NCBI GenBank assembly: GCA_965203865.1
Contig: OZ241916.1
Coordinates: 2,170,001 to 2,234,000, forward strand
DNA length: 64,000 nucleotides
Direction of reading: 5' to 3'
From: G965200765 sp965203865
Lineage (GTDB): Bacteria; Pseudomonadota; Gammaproteobacteria; Arenicellales; JAJDZL01
This document shows positions 45,101 to 52,772 of this stretch, one piece after another. Positions within the stretch are counted from its first letter, which is position 1; each line of letters begins with the position of its first letter. Under the pieces are notes generated by a model, which was given only the letters and a program-made list of their open reading frames with translations, did not search any database and was not told the origin of the DNA. The position numbers and the translations under genes are program-made.

Positions 45101-45344
45101 GATTCTCCAATCCTGCAAGTTCTTCTTCTTGCGGTATCAGTATTTCCCTTTCGACTTCTGCGGGAGCGGCACCGGGCCAATAGGTTGTGATGGTAATTAC
45201 AGGCCGATTGACATCTGGAGCAAGCTGGACGGGTATGTTTTGAAACGAAACAATTCCAAAAAGAATAACCATCAGCACGATCGACAATACCGAAATCGGT
45301 CGATCTACCGCCATGGAGATTAAGTTTCGAGAACCTTGGGACAC
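42126..45344 (-). CDS. RND efflux permease (AcrB/HAE1 type)
   Basis: 1072 residues from a GTG; ATG 45314 is a possible shorter start. Twelve membrane helices in the usual 1+5+1+5 arrangement, with two large periplasmic loops. Motifs include an N-terminal DRPISVLSIVLMVILFG helix, GLAFSVGMVVDAAIVILENIF (helix 4, with an Asp for proton relay), and LLGFVILIGIVVNNAILLVHQ (helix 10). It pumps lipophilic substrates with proton energy. No adaptor or outer-membrane factor is adjacent; the adaptor at 36467 is a candidate partner. Confidence 0.94.
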   Translation of the reverse strand: MSQGSRNLISMAVDRPISVLSIVLMVILFGIVSFQNIPVQLAPDVNRPVITITTYWPGAAPAEVEREILIPQEEELAGLENLSEITGRAESGRSRITLEFDVGTDMDKTLLLVSNRLDRVDGYPDEANSPQLNTAGSEDNAIAWFTVIREPGNERPIHEYGQYVEEVIKERIERVSGVSEVTAFGGSDPEIQIIIEPEELARYQLTVGDLIRSLRDAHVSLSAGNVDEGKRRYIVRSEGELKSIEEVRQIIVRSAAEVATGRSGRITVADIAEIKLAYKEPGAIIRVLGEPAIPFNATRETGANVIETMEGIREAVEELNNTVIPGSGLQLRQVYDETVYINSSIQLVRQNIWIGGLFAAFVMLLFLRSFRATLTVSLAIPVSIIGAFVAMAALGRSVNVVSLAGLAFSVGMVVDAAIVILENIFRLREKGENARNAAVHGAQQVWGAVLVSALTTVMVFIPILVSQLEVGQLFRDIAVAVSVAVLLSLMVSVTVIPALSRRMLGSNVSEGQSIVRTRLPGIDWAAAEFVRFILWFTSKLIEYRTLAFSWVAVVSLAAIIFAYNFLPSLEYLPEGNNNLVFGLIVPPPGYNLDTTTEIAGRIENSLRPHWVTETGPESEEGSPPKIERFFFVSTRSRMFVGAISADSERVSELIPVLQGPVFQEPGTFGFMSQPSIFGRGIGAGRKIDLDISGATLEEILAVSGRVAGKILAVMPRSEGHQFRPNPGLELGVPEIRVIPDRLRLADNGLSALELGLAIDVFNDGLRIDETMYEGRNTDITLLGTHNTVTETQNIENLPVVTPAGRIIPVGSISNVEITAGPTEIRHRERLRTITLEIRPAPYLTMEEAIDIIQNEVIIPMQSEELPESVRFTLSGTADALNITWNAMVVDLCIALLIVYLVMAILFESFIYPLIIMLAVPVAAAGGVAGLAVLNLYVHQPLDMLTLLGFVILIGIVVNNAILLVHQSLYHFREDNMDARDSIITATRNRIRPIFMSTFTSVFGMLPLVLFPGAGSELYRGLGSVVVGGLSMSALLTLFMVPPLTAILVMPVEQRKRRKQEKAKQSVPPVTSN

Positions 45345-45409
45345 AGTTAAATTGCAGAAAAAATTTTAAAATTTGCCAACTGGGTTAATTTTATGACAAC
45401 TGTCCGATG

Positions 45410-46024
45410 TCAAACCGAATTAATCAACTCTGATGAAGCTCCATTATTGAACAATTCGTACACCATGGGCTCAAACTCGGATAGCGGCAGTGTATCGTAA
45501 TTCGGGTCCATGGCATTTTGATCATACTTGTCTACAAATTCAACTGCCCAGTCGTAATAGGGACTGTCCTGCCACCGCTCTCGAACTAGTCTGTCGGCAA
45601 CTCCTGGATGATCGTGACAATAGTAAGCCTGAAAATCTCCATGATGCCGGAGCATCCAGTAATTTTTCTCGGATATGCGAGGCTTCAACAATTCGGCGGC
45701 GAATTCTCCGTGAGATTCCGGCGCAACGACAAATCCAATATCATGAAACAGTGCGACAACAACGGTTTCAAGATCCAGTCCGTCTCGATAGACCCGCGTT
45801 GCTGATTGCAAGCAGTGGCGATATGTATTAATCGGGTACCCAAATGCTGGATCGTGTTCCATTACTTTCAGCATTCGAAGCAGTTGCTCCACCTGTTGCT
45901 CCTGATAGTAGACGGTGCGTTGCCGGTTAAGCGTAACCCAGTCTGAATGACTGAAATCGGCAACAGGTTTTTCAAAATATTCCCAATTTGGCCTTAGTAG
46001 CCGGCTTCTCTTATCGTCAGTCAT
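45410..46024 (-). CDS. HD-domain oxygenase/phosphohydrolase (PhnZ-like)
   Basis: 204 residues. FGYPINTYRHCLQSATRVY and VVVALFHDIGFVVAPESHGEF hold the Tyr, His and HD residues of the HD fold, and NYWMLRHHGDFQAYYCHD gives later His ligands. The order resembles PhnZ/MIOX-type mixed-valent di-iron oxygenases more than plain HD phosphatases. PhnZ cleaves hydroxyphosphonates with a PhyH-type partner; the PhyH gene here is 45 kb away, so no such pathway is claimed. Single gene. Confidence 0.72.
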   Translation of the reverse strand: MTDDKRSRLLRPNWEYFEKPVADFSHSDWVTLNRQRTVYYQEQQVEQLLRMLKVMEHDPAFGYPINTYRHCLQSATRVYRDGLDLETVVVALFHDIGFVVAPESHGEFAAELLKPRISEKNYWMLRHHGDFQAYYCHDHPGVADRLVRERWQDSPYYDWAVEFVDKYDQNAMDPNYDTLPLSEFEPMVYELFNNGASSELINSV

Positions 46025-46451
46025 TCTTACTTCAATTCAAAACCGGAATAAATATTTAGAACAATGCACATTTCAATCGACACATAGTCCAGAAAGCTGC
46101 TTTCGATAGAATAATTATCGGAATGCAAGCGAATTATATAACCTGCCTGCCCAAATATCTCTGTGGCTTTGACACTATTGTTCTGAAATTTTCCCACCAG
46201 AATACATGTTCGATACCAGTGCACAGTGAACGGAACTATCTATTCCGCACTTGCGAAACTTGTCAAGAAGTTCGCTTTCGCAATCAATGCCGATGCCAGC
46301 GTATCTCCGTGAACTCCCGTGAACTCCCTGATTAAACTGAAAATGCAACTTTTTACTGCGATCAATCAACCCGCTGGAAGGAAGTCGCCGGAAATTTGTT
46401 TCATTCAGCTATTGCTAATTTTTTCTGTTGTTACCCTGAATCAGATTCACA
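46025..46451. other. Intergenic region without a recognised gene
   Basis: 427 bp between the HD-domain gene and the end of the ABC transporter operon. Short open frames have no ribosome site and no resemblance to known families. A short direct repeat, CCGTGAACTCC then CGTGAACTCC, is at about 46307-46328. It should carry the HD-gene promoter on the minus strand. Confidence 0.5.
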
Positions 46452-47228
46452 CTAATGGGAAAGAATTTGGCTCAGAAACAAGCGAGTCCTCTCGTTTTCA
46501 GGGTTTGCAAAAAATTCATCCGGCGGTGCAACTTCTACAATTTCCCCATGGTCCATAAAAACCATCGTCTCTGCCACTTGCTTCGCAAAACCCATCTCGT
46601 GAGTTACAACAACCATCGTCATACCCCCTTCTGCCAATTCCACCATAATTTCCAAAATTCCTGAAATCATTTCTGGGTCAAGCGCTGAAGTCGGTTCGTC
46701 AAACAGCATCATTTCCGGTTTCATGCACAGCGACCGAGCAATCGCCACGCGTTGCTGCTGCCCGCCGGACAAATGAATCGGATACTTGCTCGCCTGATCG
46801 ACTATGCGGACTCTTTCTAGGTAATGCATTGCGCTTTCTTTGGCTTCTGCTTTTGAAATCTTGAGATTGCGAATCGGACCGAGCATTAAATTGTCCAGCA
46901 CTGTCAGATGAGGAAAAAGATTGAAATTCTGGAAAACCATTCCCACTTTGCGCCGAATTGCCTGTACATCCGACGGCTTGTCGGAAACCTCCTGTCCGTC
47001 AATCAGGATTTTTCCTGCCTCGTAGGATTCAAGCCTGTTGATACATCGAATCATTGTGGACTTGCCGGACCCCGAAGGACCGCAGACAACCACTTTCTGC
47101 CCGCGCCGAACAGTCATGTTTATGTCCCACAAGGCGCAGAAATCTCCGAACCATTTGCCAACTCCTATTAATTCCAAAATAACGCGACCCGAATTCTCCG
47201 GCATGCCCTGATTCTTGTCTTCACTCAT
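46452..47228 (-). CDS. Polar amino-acid ABC transporter ATP-binding protein (GlnQ/AapP type)
   Basis: 258 residues from ATG 47228. Walker A GPSGSGKST is followed by RCINRLE, the Q-loop VFQNFNLFPH, the signature LSGGQQQR, Walker B MMLFDEPTSALDP and the switch His in VVTHEMGFA, all typical of the polar amino-acid family. It powers the two permeases encoded just upstream. The gene begins 17 bp after the permease stop. Confidence 0.95.
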   Translation of the reverse strand: MSEDKNQGMPENSGRVILELIGVGKWFGDFCALWDINMTVRRGQKVVVCGPSGSGKSTMIRCINRLESYEAGKILIDGQEVSDKPSDVQAIRRKVGMVFQNFNLFPHLTVLDNLMLGPIRNLKISKAEAKESAMHYLERVRIVDQASKYPIHLSGGQQQRVAIARSLCMKPEMMLFDEPTSALDPEMISGILEIMVELAEGGMTMVVVTHEMGFAKQVAETMVFMDHGEIVEVAPPDEFFANPENERTRLFLSQILSH

Positions 47229-47245
47229 AATCATCAGTCCGATTG

Positions 47246-48154
47246 TCAATGCTGCATTCCGGTCCCGGTTCGCTCAAATCGTTGAAACAGTACCGCCAAT
47301 GGAAAGCACATCATAAAGTAAAGTGTCGCTGTGATTATCCATGCCTCAAAAAACTGGGTTGTTGTATTTGATACATCCTGGGTCAAGAAGGTTAGCTCCT
47401 GAATTGAAATCAGAGATACGATACTTGAATCTTTGATCAGAGTGATAAACTGCCCGGCCAGCGGCGGCAGAATTTTTTTGAGCGCCTGAGGAAGAACAAC
47501 ATCTCGCAGCACATGCCAACGGGACAGTCCGATTGCTCGTGCCGCTTCCCACTGCCCTTTTCCGATTGACTGGACTCCAGCGCGAACAATTTCCGTAATA
47601 TACGCACCTTCGAAAACCGCCAGGCAAATCAACCCGGCCAGAAAATTGGGAAACAAATCTATAGGGCCAAACATAAACTCAATAACTGGCACCCATTCCG
47701 GGTCCACTGTATTGTGAATATTGTCCAGTCCCAGCAATGGCATGATCTGGCTGCTTATGAAAAAATAGAATACAAAGATGAATACTACAGGCGGTATGTT
47801 GCGAATTAATTCAACATACAGGCGGCTCATGCTTTTCAAAAACAGATTGTGACTGCAACGGCATAGTCCCATGAAGATTCCGATAATGCCGGCAATCAGA
47901 GTTCCCCAGAATGCAAGCCTGAGAGTCATTGCAACCCCTTTCAGGAACAAGTTCGGAAAAATCTCTCCGGTTGCTTCGTCAATTGCCACTACATACTGAA
48001 ACACCAAATCCCACTCCCAGTGATAGACCAGTACATGCTCTACTCTGTAGTAGGTAAATGCACAGACTGCCAAGACAAAACCAATGACAATAATGTCAAT
48101 CGACTTGACTCGCCTTGTCTGCTTGCGCGGAGGCGGCAATCTGTATTCAGTCAC
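47246..48154 (-). CDS. Polar amino-acid ABC transporter permease (AapM/GltK-like)
   Basis: 302 residues. The N-terminal 75 residues contain one helix and a periplasmic loop, as in the AapM branch; then comes the HisM-type domain with LFLKGVAMTLRLAFWGT and the EAA loop EAARAIGLSRWHVLRDVVLPQA, which docks on the ATPase. It pairs with the permease at 49088. The gene is separated from the binding-protein gene by a hairpin. Confidence 0.93.
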   Translation of the reverse strand: MTEYRLPPPRKQTRRVKSIDIIVIGFVLAVCAFTYYRVEHVLVYHWEWDLVFQYVVAIDEATGEIFPNLFLKGVAMTLRLAFWGTLIAGIIGIFMGLCRCSHNLFLKSMSRLYVELIRNIPPVVFIFVFYFFISSQIMPLLGLDNIHNTVDPEWVPVIEFMFGPIDLFPNFLAGLICLAVFEGAYITEIVRAGVQSIGKGQWEAARAIGLSRWHVLRDVVLPQALKKILPPLAGQFITLIKDSSIVSLISIQELTFLTQDVSNTTTQFFEAWIITATLYFMMCFPLAVLFQRFERTGTGMQH

Positions 48155-48174
48155 AATAATTTCCGGTAACTGGC

Positions 48175-48200
48175 TTCCCGGGCACCTGCGCCCCGGGGAA
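48175..48200 (-). terminator. Attenuator-like hairpin after the binding-protein gene
   Basis: TTCCCGGG (48175-48182) and CCCGGGGAA (48192-48200) pair with one bulge in the short gap between the binding-protein stop and the permease start. It has no T run. A GC-rich hairpin at this position commonly protects the binding-protein mRNA and lowers downstream expression, as also seen at 9059-9090. Confidence 0.6.
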
Positions 48201-48217
48201 ACTTGCTGCAGAAAGAA

Positions 48218-49057
48218 CTACTGTTCTTCAATCTGGTCGGCCCAAGTCTGCGTCTTGAACCAGAAGTCATGCCTTTCTTTCAACCAACCGTTGCTTTTGT
48301 TGACCAAAATCCAGTTGCTGAAGAAATTCAACGCATCCGGATCTCCCTTTCGAAGAGCGAATGCTTCGTTTCCTGTAGTCAGATTCTCTTCAGTCGGCAT
48401 AAATAGCTTGTCGGGGTGCCGACTCATCCAAAAACGCGGCGTGGGAGCAGAAGATATCATTGCATGGGCATTTCCATTTACAACTTCCTGAAACGCCTGA
48501 GCATCATCATCGAATCTTGCAAGAGCTGCCTTGGGAAACAACTTCTGTGCAACGTTGCAAGGCGTCGCACCTCGGCGACACGTTATCGTTACACCTTCAG
48601 CGTTGAAATCCTTGACTTCAAATCCCTCTGCCAACTCCTTGTTGGCAACCATTTGCTGTCCAGAGTGCGCATAGGGAACCGTAAAGTTCACAGTCAGATT
48701 TCTTGACGGGGTTATTGATATTCCTCCAATAATCACATCAAATTTTCTTGCAATCAAAGCCGGAATGATTCCAGCCCATTGAGTTGGCACGAATTCAATT
48801 TCAACCTCCATATCCGCCGCCACTTTCTTCGCCACATCGATCTCGAAACCAATTAAATTGCCCTGCTTGTCGCGCATGGCCCAAGGCACGAAAGTTGACA
48901 TGCCCACTTTCAATACCCCTTGCTTTTTGATTTCTTCCAAAACACTGTTTGATGAAACATCTTGCGCTGTATGTGCACTTGCAACACCGGCAAATGCAAC
49001 TGAAACAGCGAGTGCCATTGTCGTCAACACAATTTTCAAATTTAAACAATTTTTCAT
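48218..49057 (-). CDS. Polar amino-acid ABC transporter substrate-binding protein
   Basis: 279 residues with a Sec signal peptide ending near VASAHT. The mature protein begins with a VLEEIKKQGVLKVGMSTF strand, then FEIDVAKKVAADMEVEIEFVPTQWAGIIPALIARKFDVIIGG, the standard SBP family 3 fold. A Cys pair (TCRRGATPC) is in the hinge region. The ligand is probably an amino acid or small amine; the family is diverse. It lies between the two permease genes. Confidence 0.93.
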   Translation of the reverse strand: MKNCLNLKIVLTTMALAVSVAFAGVASAHTAQDVSSNSVLEEIKKQGVLKVGMSTFVPWAMRDKQGNLIGFEIDVAKKVAADMEVEIEFVPTQWAGIIPALIARKFDVIIGGISITPSRNLTVNFTVPYAHSGQQMVANKELAEGFEVKDFNAEGVTITCRRGATPCNVAQKLFPKAALARFDDDAQAFQEVVNGNAHAMISSAPTPRFWMSRHPDKLFMPTEENLTTGNEAFALRKGDPDALNFFSNWILVNKSNGWLKERHDFWFKTQTWADQIEEQ

Positions 49058-49087
49058 GGATTGCCCTCAGTTAAGTTAATTGAAAAT

Positions 49088-49936
49088 TCATCGCCTGCCG
49101 CGGCTTGCTCTGTTCTCCAGCCATGAAACGAACAATGAAAGTGTTACTGTCACAGCCAAATAGATGCCTGCAACGGTAAACCAGATTTCAAAGGCCATGA
49201 AAGTCTCCGAAATAATATTCAATCCTTCAGTAGTCAAGTCGGCAACAGCAATTACACTTACAATTGCAGAATGCTTGATCAAGTTGATAATCAACCCCGT
49301 CATCGGCGGGAGTATCAATGGAACGGCTTGTGGCAGAACAATATCGCGGAATTTGTAAAACCGTCCAAATCCCAGTGCGTTCGCTGCTTCCGTTTGCCCC
49401 TTCGGTACAGATTGCAAGCCGGCGCGAATGATCTCGGCAGCAAAGGAGCCTTCAAAAAAACTCAAGCATAAAACACCGGTCCAGAACCGGTCAATTCCAG
49501 CGATTGGCGCCACAATAAAGTAGAAAAGAAACAATTGAACCAGCAACGGCGTATTTCGTATCAATTCAAGATAAACGTTGGCGAGCAATTTGCCGGAAAA
49601 CGAATTCGACATCCGAAGAATAGCAGTAGCCAGTCCTATAAGAATAGCCAGAAAAGCACTGAATATTGTCAACTCGAAAGTTACCATAAGCCCCTTCAAC
49701 AAGGGTCCCATGAAAAATTCTCCGTCGCGAACTACATAAATAAATTTGTCCACCCTGTACCATTGCCAGTTATATTGCATGGCTTCGGCACCCTTGTAGA
49801 TAAACCATGCTGAGGCACCTACAAGAACGACTAGCTGAGCTATATCGATAATCGGCGACTTGCGGGTAAATAGCAAAGACTTCTTGGGGGGTCGTTTCCT
49901 CCTGGCATTACCCAGGACTGCTGTACTGCTATTCAC
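49088..49936 (-). CDS. Polar amino-acid ABC transporter permease (AapQ/GltJ-like)
   Basis: 282 residues, first gene of the operon. LKGLMVTFELTIFSAFLAILIG starts the HisM-type domain, and TEAANALGFGRFYKFRDIVLPQAVPLI is the EAA loop. Five or six helices. The operon order permease, binding protein, permease, ATPase is complete for import. It ends 30 bp before the binding-protein gene. The promoter should lie above 49937, where the DNA is AT-rich. Confidence 0.93.
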   Translation of the reverse strand: MNSSTAVLGNARRKRPPKKSLLFTRKSPIIDIAQLVVLVGASAWFIYKGAEAMQYNWQWYRVDKFIYVVRDGEFFMGPLLKGLMVTFELTIFSAFLAILIGLATAILRMSNSFSGKLLANVYLELIRNTPLLVQLFLFYFIVAPIAGIDRFWTGVLCLSFFEGSFAAEIIRAGLQSVPKGQTEAANALGFGRFYKFRDIVLPQAVPLILPPMTGLIINLIKHSAIVSVIAVADLTTEGLNIISETFMAFEIWFTVAGIYLAVTVTLSLFVSWLENRASRGRR

Positions 49937-50067
49937 TTCAAAATATAATCAGAGATTATTGTTCAGTCTTGTTTTTATTGACTCTTTATTTCGAATATCA
50001 GACAAGAATTTTTCGTGCAAAACGCGGTCAATCTTGAAATATACGACAAATCAATTAGCGTGTTTTA

Positions 50068-50193
50068 TCAAATTATGTGCTTTTTGATGGCGTTAAGAAA
50101 CTCTGTGCGCGACTTTGAACTGTGGACCAACTTGTAATGTGAAGCAATGTCCTCAGCCAGAATGGAGGCGGCATGATCTGAATAGCGCTCCAT
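50068..50193 (-). CDS. Small hypothetical protein (41 aa), end of the corrinoid/Mo operon
   Basis: A 41-codon frame from ATG 50193, with a TTG two codons upstream as alternative. The product, beginning MERYSDHAASILAEDIA and ending NAIKKHII, is charged and probably helical. I recognise no family and there is no clear ribosome site. It follows the CDGSH gene by 37 bp on the same strand, so it could be the last gene of the long operon, or chance. Confidence 0.4.
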   Translation of the reverse strand: MERYSDHAASILAEDIASHYKLVHSSKSRTEFLNAIKKHII

Positions 50194-50230
50194 ATTCAAC
50201 GATTGGCATTTTTACATTCGCAAGTAAATT

Positions 50231-50491
50231 TCATCCCGTCTGTTGTGAAGGAGCGTGTCCCATACAATTTCCAAAACAGTAGGGAGCATTTTCTGACTGC
50301 TTGCAGCCGCACATGTAGAATTCCCCGGAAATTGGGGCTACAAACTTTATAGGCTTGAATTTGGTGTCGCGATGCGACCCGTCGCACCATGGTTGCTTGG
50401 CACTCAACCCGCAACTGCACCAGGCATAATCAACACCCTCTTTGACCATTACTACATACGGAGCCTTTTGAGGACAACTTGGCATGTTCAT
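50231..50491 (-). CDS. CDGSH-type iron-sulfur protein with an altered second site
   Basis: 86 residues from ATG 50491 (a TTG at 50512 is possible). The first site is canonical: CSCGLSAKQPWCDGSH with Cys25, Cys27, Cys36 and His40 for a [2Fe-2S] cluster. The second keeps CGC...C (61, 63, 72) but reads CFGNC, so Cys76 replaces the ligand His and Phe replaces Asp. Dual-CDGSH proteins carry electrons or clusters. It lies 13 bp after a small hypothetical gene within the long minus-strand operon. Confidence 0.88.
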   Translation of the reverse strand: MNMPSCPQKAPYVVMVKEGVDYAWCSCGLSAKQPWCDGSHRDTKFKPIKFVAPISGEFYMCGCKQSENAPYCFGNCMGHAPSQQTG

Positions 50492-50504
50492 ACGAATATA
50501 CTCA

Positions 50505-50771
50505 TCAAACAATTTCTGCCACGGGATAGAAAGTCATGCCGTTCTTGTCTTTGCCGATACCAACTGCTTGTCCATTGTCCAATGCAAACCACTTTTCTAC
50601 TCCTTCGTCATTTCCCGGCCATGGAGCAAACAACTCGTCGTGGGTTGAACACGGCGCGCCTGTGGTCAATTTAATTGCAACAACCTGTCTGTCCCTCAAG
50701 GAATATGCAACAGTATTCCTGTACGCCGGATTTGATTTGAGGTCGGTAATAATTTCCTTCAGAAGCGGCAC
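50505..50771 (-). CDS. Hypothetical protein (88 aa)
   Basis: 88 residues, soluble, no signal peptide, moderately acidic. It includes a helix near the start (LLKEIITDLKSNPAYRN), a conserved-looking VAIKLTTGAPCSTHDELFAPW stretch, and a strand-rich end. I know no family. It lies 12 bp after the P-loop/cold-shock gene and 13 bp before the CDGSH gene, so it is probably in the operon. Confidence 0.7.
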   Translation of the reverse strand: MPLLKEIITDLKSNPAYRNTVAYSLRDRQVVAIKLTTGAPCSTHDELFAPWPGNDEGVEKWFALDNGQAVGIGKDKNGMTFYPVAEIV

Positions 50772-50783
50772 TTTTCCAAGGAA

Positions 50784-51590
50784 CTATTCCGGGTTCACAT
50801 CTACGGCGCGAAACCCGCCAAAACCGTCTTCAACGATCTCAAACACCACTCGTTGTCCCTGACTCAGTTCTCCCATTCCGCTTGATTCGACTGCGGTCTT
50901 GTGGATAAACACTTTTCGCCCGCTCAAATCGTCAAGAATGTAGCCGCCAAAGGGATTTCTCAGCGCATTGTAGACAACGACCTCGCCAGCCGACGAACCA
51001 GGTTTCAGTCCCTTGGTTTGTCTCTTGTCCATTTGAGCTTTGTCGGATGTTTCAAATTCGGACAAGTCTATGCCAGTAAATTGCGACCATATTTGCAAAG
51101 CGTAATGATCGGATTCTCCACCAGATGTATCAATTTCCATATCAGGCTTGGTATCCGGCACGTCCGCATAAAGAGTATTTCGCAACTTTGCATCGTCCGC
51201 ATCGCGTTGCGTAATTCCTTCCCCGATTTGTCGAGTACGGCCGCCGCCTTCTTCCCGCCGGTGCTGCCAGCGCTCCTCTCTTGCATTGTCGTCAGAGTGC
51301 AATCGAACCAGAAAAACATCATCGCAACCATGCAAAACAGAATCCATCAATGCACTTTCCAGAATCAAAACGGGGTCAGGCCAATTCAGCATTTGCCTAG
51401 TTTCTTCATCCAGTTGCTTGTGAAATTCAATGTCCACCTCAATTCCGCTTGTCTGTTTCTTTGTAAGTGCTTGCGTAGTTACTGCTTCACCGCGGCTTGC
51501 CATCTTGTAGCCTGTAAAACGCGATATAGCCCGCGCAACATCGGATTTTTGTGAACACGAGGGGCCGTATATTGCGAGTATTCTGCTCAT
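50784..51590 (-). CDS. Cytidylate-kinase-like P-loop protein fused to a cold-shock-like domain
   Basis: 268 residues. The first 190 form a P-loop kinase domain: Walker A IYGPSCSQKSD at 7-17, GYKMASRGEAV near 27, an Asp-Phe-His stretch, LVRLHSDDNAREERWQHRRE resembling the lid and RDADDAKLRNTLY a second kinase segment, as in cytidylate-kinase-like proteins. The last 70 resemble a cold-shock/OB domain: FGGYILDDLSGRKVFIHKTAV, with RNP1 weak and RNP2 (VFIHK) clear. The ATG overlaps the membrane-protein stop by 4 bp. A fused kinase-nucleic acid binding protein in a corrinoid operon is unexpected; the function is unknown. Confidence 0.75.
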   Translation of the reverse strand: MSRILAIYGPSCSQKSDVARAISRFTGYKMASRGEAVTTQALTKKQTSGIEVDIEFHKQLDEETRQMLNWPDPVLILESALMDSVLHGCDDVFLVRLHSDDNAREERWQHRREEGGGRTRQIGEGITQRDADDAKLRNTLYADVPDTKPDMEIDTSGGESDHYALQIWSQFTGIDLSEFETSDKAQMDKRQTKGLKPGSSAGEVVVYNALRNPFGGYILDDLSGRKVFIHKTAVESSGMGELSQGQRVVFEIVEDGFGGFRAVDVNPE

Positions 51591-52738
51591 GACGCTCCAG
51601 AAATATCCTTTTGGGATGGTGTGTGAACCCCTGCCAATCCCTGAAGCGATGCCAGCCGTTTTTTAACAAGCATCTTCTTTTGGGAATTCATCAACCGACC
51701 AAGCGGCGTGGCGCACGAATGCACCAATCTGTGACCGGGAATATAGGCAATGAACAAAAGCGAACCGAATACATGAAAGTACCACAATGGATTGTATGCA
51801 ATCTCTGCAAACTCTCCGCCAGGCAGCAGCCAGGCAAAGACTACCCCTGCAAACGAAAACCCGCTTCCGGCTGGCATGCCCTCTGCAACAATACGCATCC
51901 CTTCCACCAGAAACCCGCTCAGCACTACAATTAGCAAAAACACTGCCGACGGCGTATCTGCAAACTTTTTTTCTTCCTTTTGATTCACTGTAATTCTCCA
52001 TACTATTGCGAGTACACAACCAACCAGGACCATTGCACCGAAGAAATCAAATGCAAAGTCAAATGCAAGCCGAACCGGATGACCTGAAATTTCCCAGACA
52101 TCAGTGAATCCAAATGCAGGAAGGCCTTCGCGGACAAACACGGCAACCACCTCCACGGCAAACATCAAAGCGAATCCCCAAAGAATCAAAGTATGCCTCA
52201 GCCACCGAAATCCGCTCGTTGACCGCAAGCTGGTATGAAAAACAACATCGGAAAAAAATGTTTTTCTCATGGATTCCTGATCCGTATTTTCATGGGTAAT
52301 AAACTGTCTGTAGCGTTCCCATGATGGCTGGTTCTTCTTGTATAAAACTCTGTAGATTCCCCAATCAAATACAACCAAAGCAGCTAGTGCCAGCGGTCCA
52401 AAGAGAATCCACTTCAATTCCATACGACCTTGCATAGTCTCAAAAATATAGAAGCCCGACAATGAGCAAACCCCTAGTACATACATCCAGGCACCCGACA
52501 GAAAAAGCCATTTCATCATTCCTGTCAACCATTTAAACGAAAGCGTTTTGCTGAACACCAAAAACACCAAGCTTTTCAGTCCCCCGGCCAACAATAGAAC
52601 AGAAACCAGAAGCAGGCCGTACCCTAAAGCCGCTCCCGTCTGTCCCGCCAATCCAAGTGCCAGCAGAACAATCCCGACAATCAGCGGAAGTGTCTTGCTT
52701 CTTCGTCGACGAATTGCTTTTCGCGCTACAACTTCCAT
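51587..52738 (-). CDS. Cytochrome b-like membrane subunit (NarI/HdrE-related)
   Basis: About 383 residues from ATG 52738 (the open frame runs 180 bp further). Nine or ten membrane helices are expected. The second half resembles NarI, HdrE and DsrM/TmcC cytochromes, with possible heme His in WLRHTLILWGFALMF, SGHPVRLAFDFAFDFFG and WYFHVFGSLLFIAYIPGHRLVHS. It likely exchanges electrons with the quinone pool. It lies 34 bp after the corrinoid gene and could be the membrane partner of the Mo/FeS enzyme encoded upstream. Confidence 0.78.
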   Translation of the reverse strand: MEVVARKAIRRRRSKTLPLIVGIVLLALGLAGQTGAALGYGLLLVSVLLLAGGLKSLVFLVFSKTLSFKWLTGMMKWLFLSGAWMYVLGVCSLSGFYIFETMQGRMELKWILFGPLALAALVVFDWGIYRVLYKKNQPSWERYRQFITHENTDQESMRKTFFSDVVFHTSLRSTSGFRWLRHTLILWGFALMFAVEVVAVFVREGLPAFGFTDVWEISGHPVRLAFDFAFDFFGAMVLVGCVLAIVWRITVNQKEEKKFADTPSAVFLLIVVLSGFLVEGMRIVAEGMPAGSGFSFAGVVFAWLLPGGEFAEIAYNPLWYFHVFGSLLFIAYIPGHRLVHSCATPLGRLMNSQKKMLVKKRLASLQGLAGVHTPSQKDISGAS

Positions 52739-52772
52739 AACCGATTTTAAAAATGTGAGAACAAAGTCAATT

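Noticed and set aside
586..46024. Phosphonate pathway of PhnY and PhnZ type
   Set aside because: The PhyH and HD-domain genes are 45 kb apart and no phosphonate transport or other phn gene is visible.
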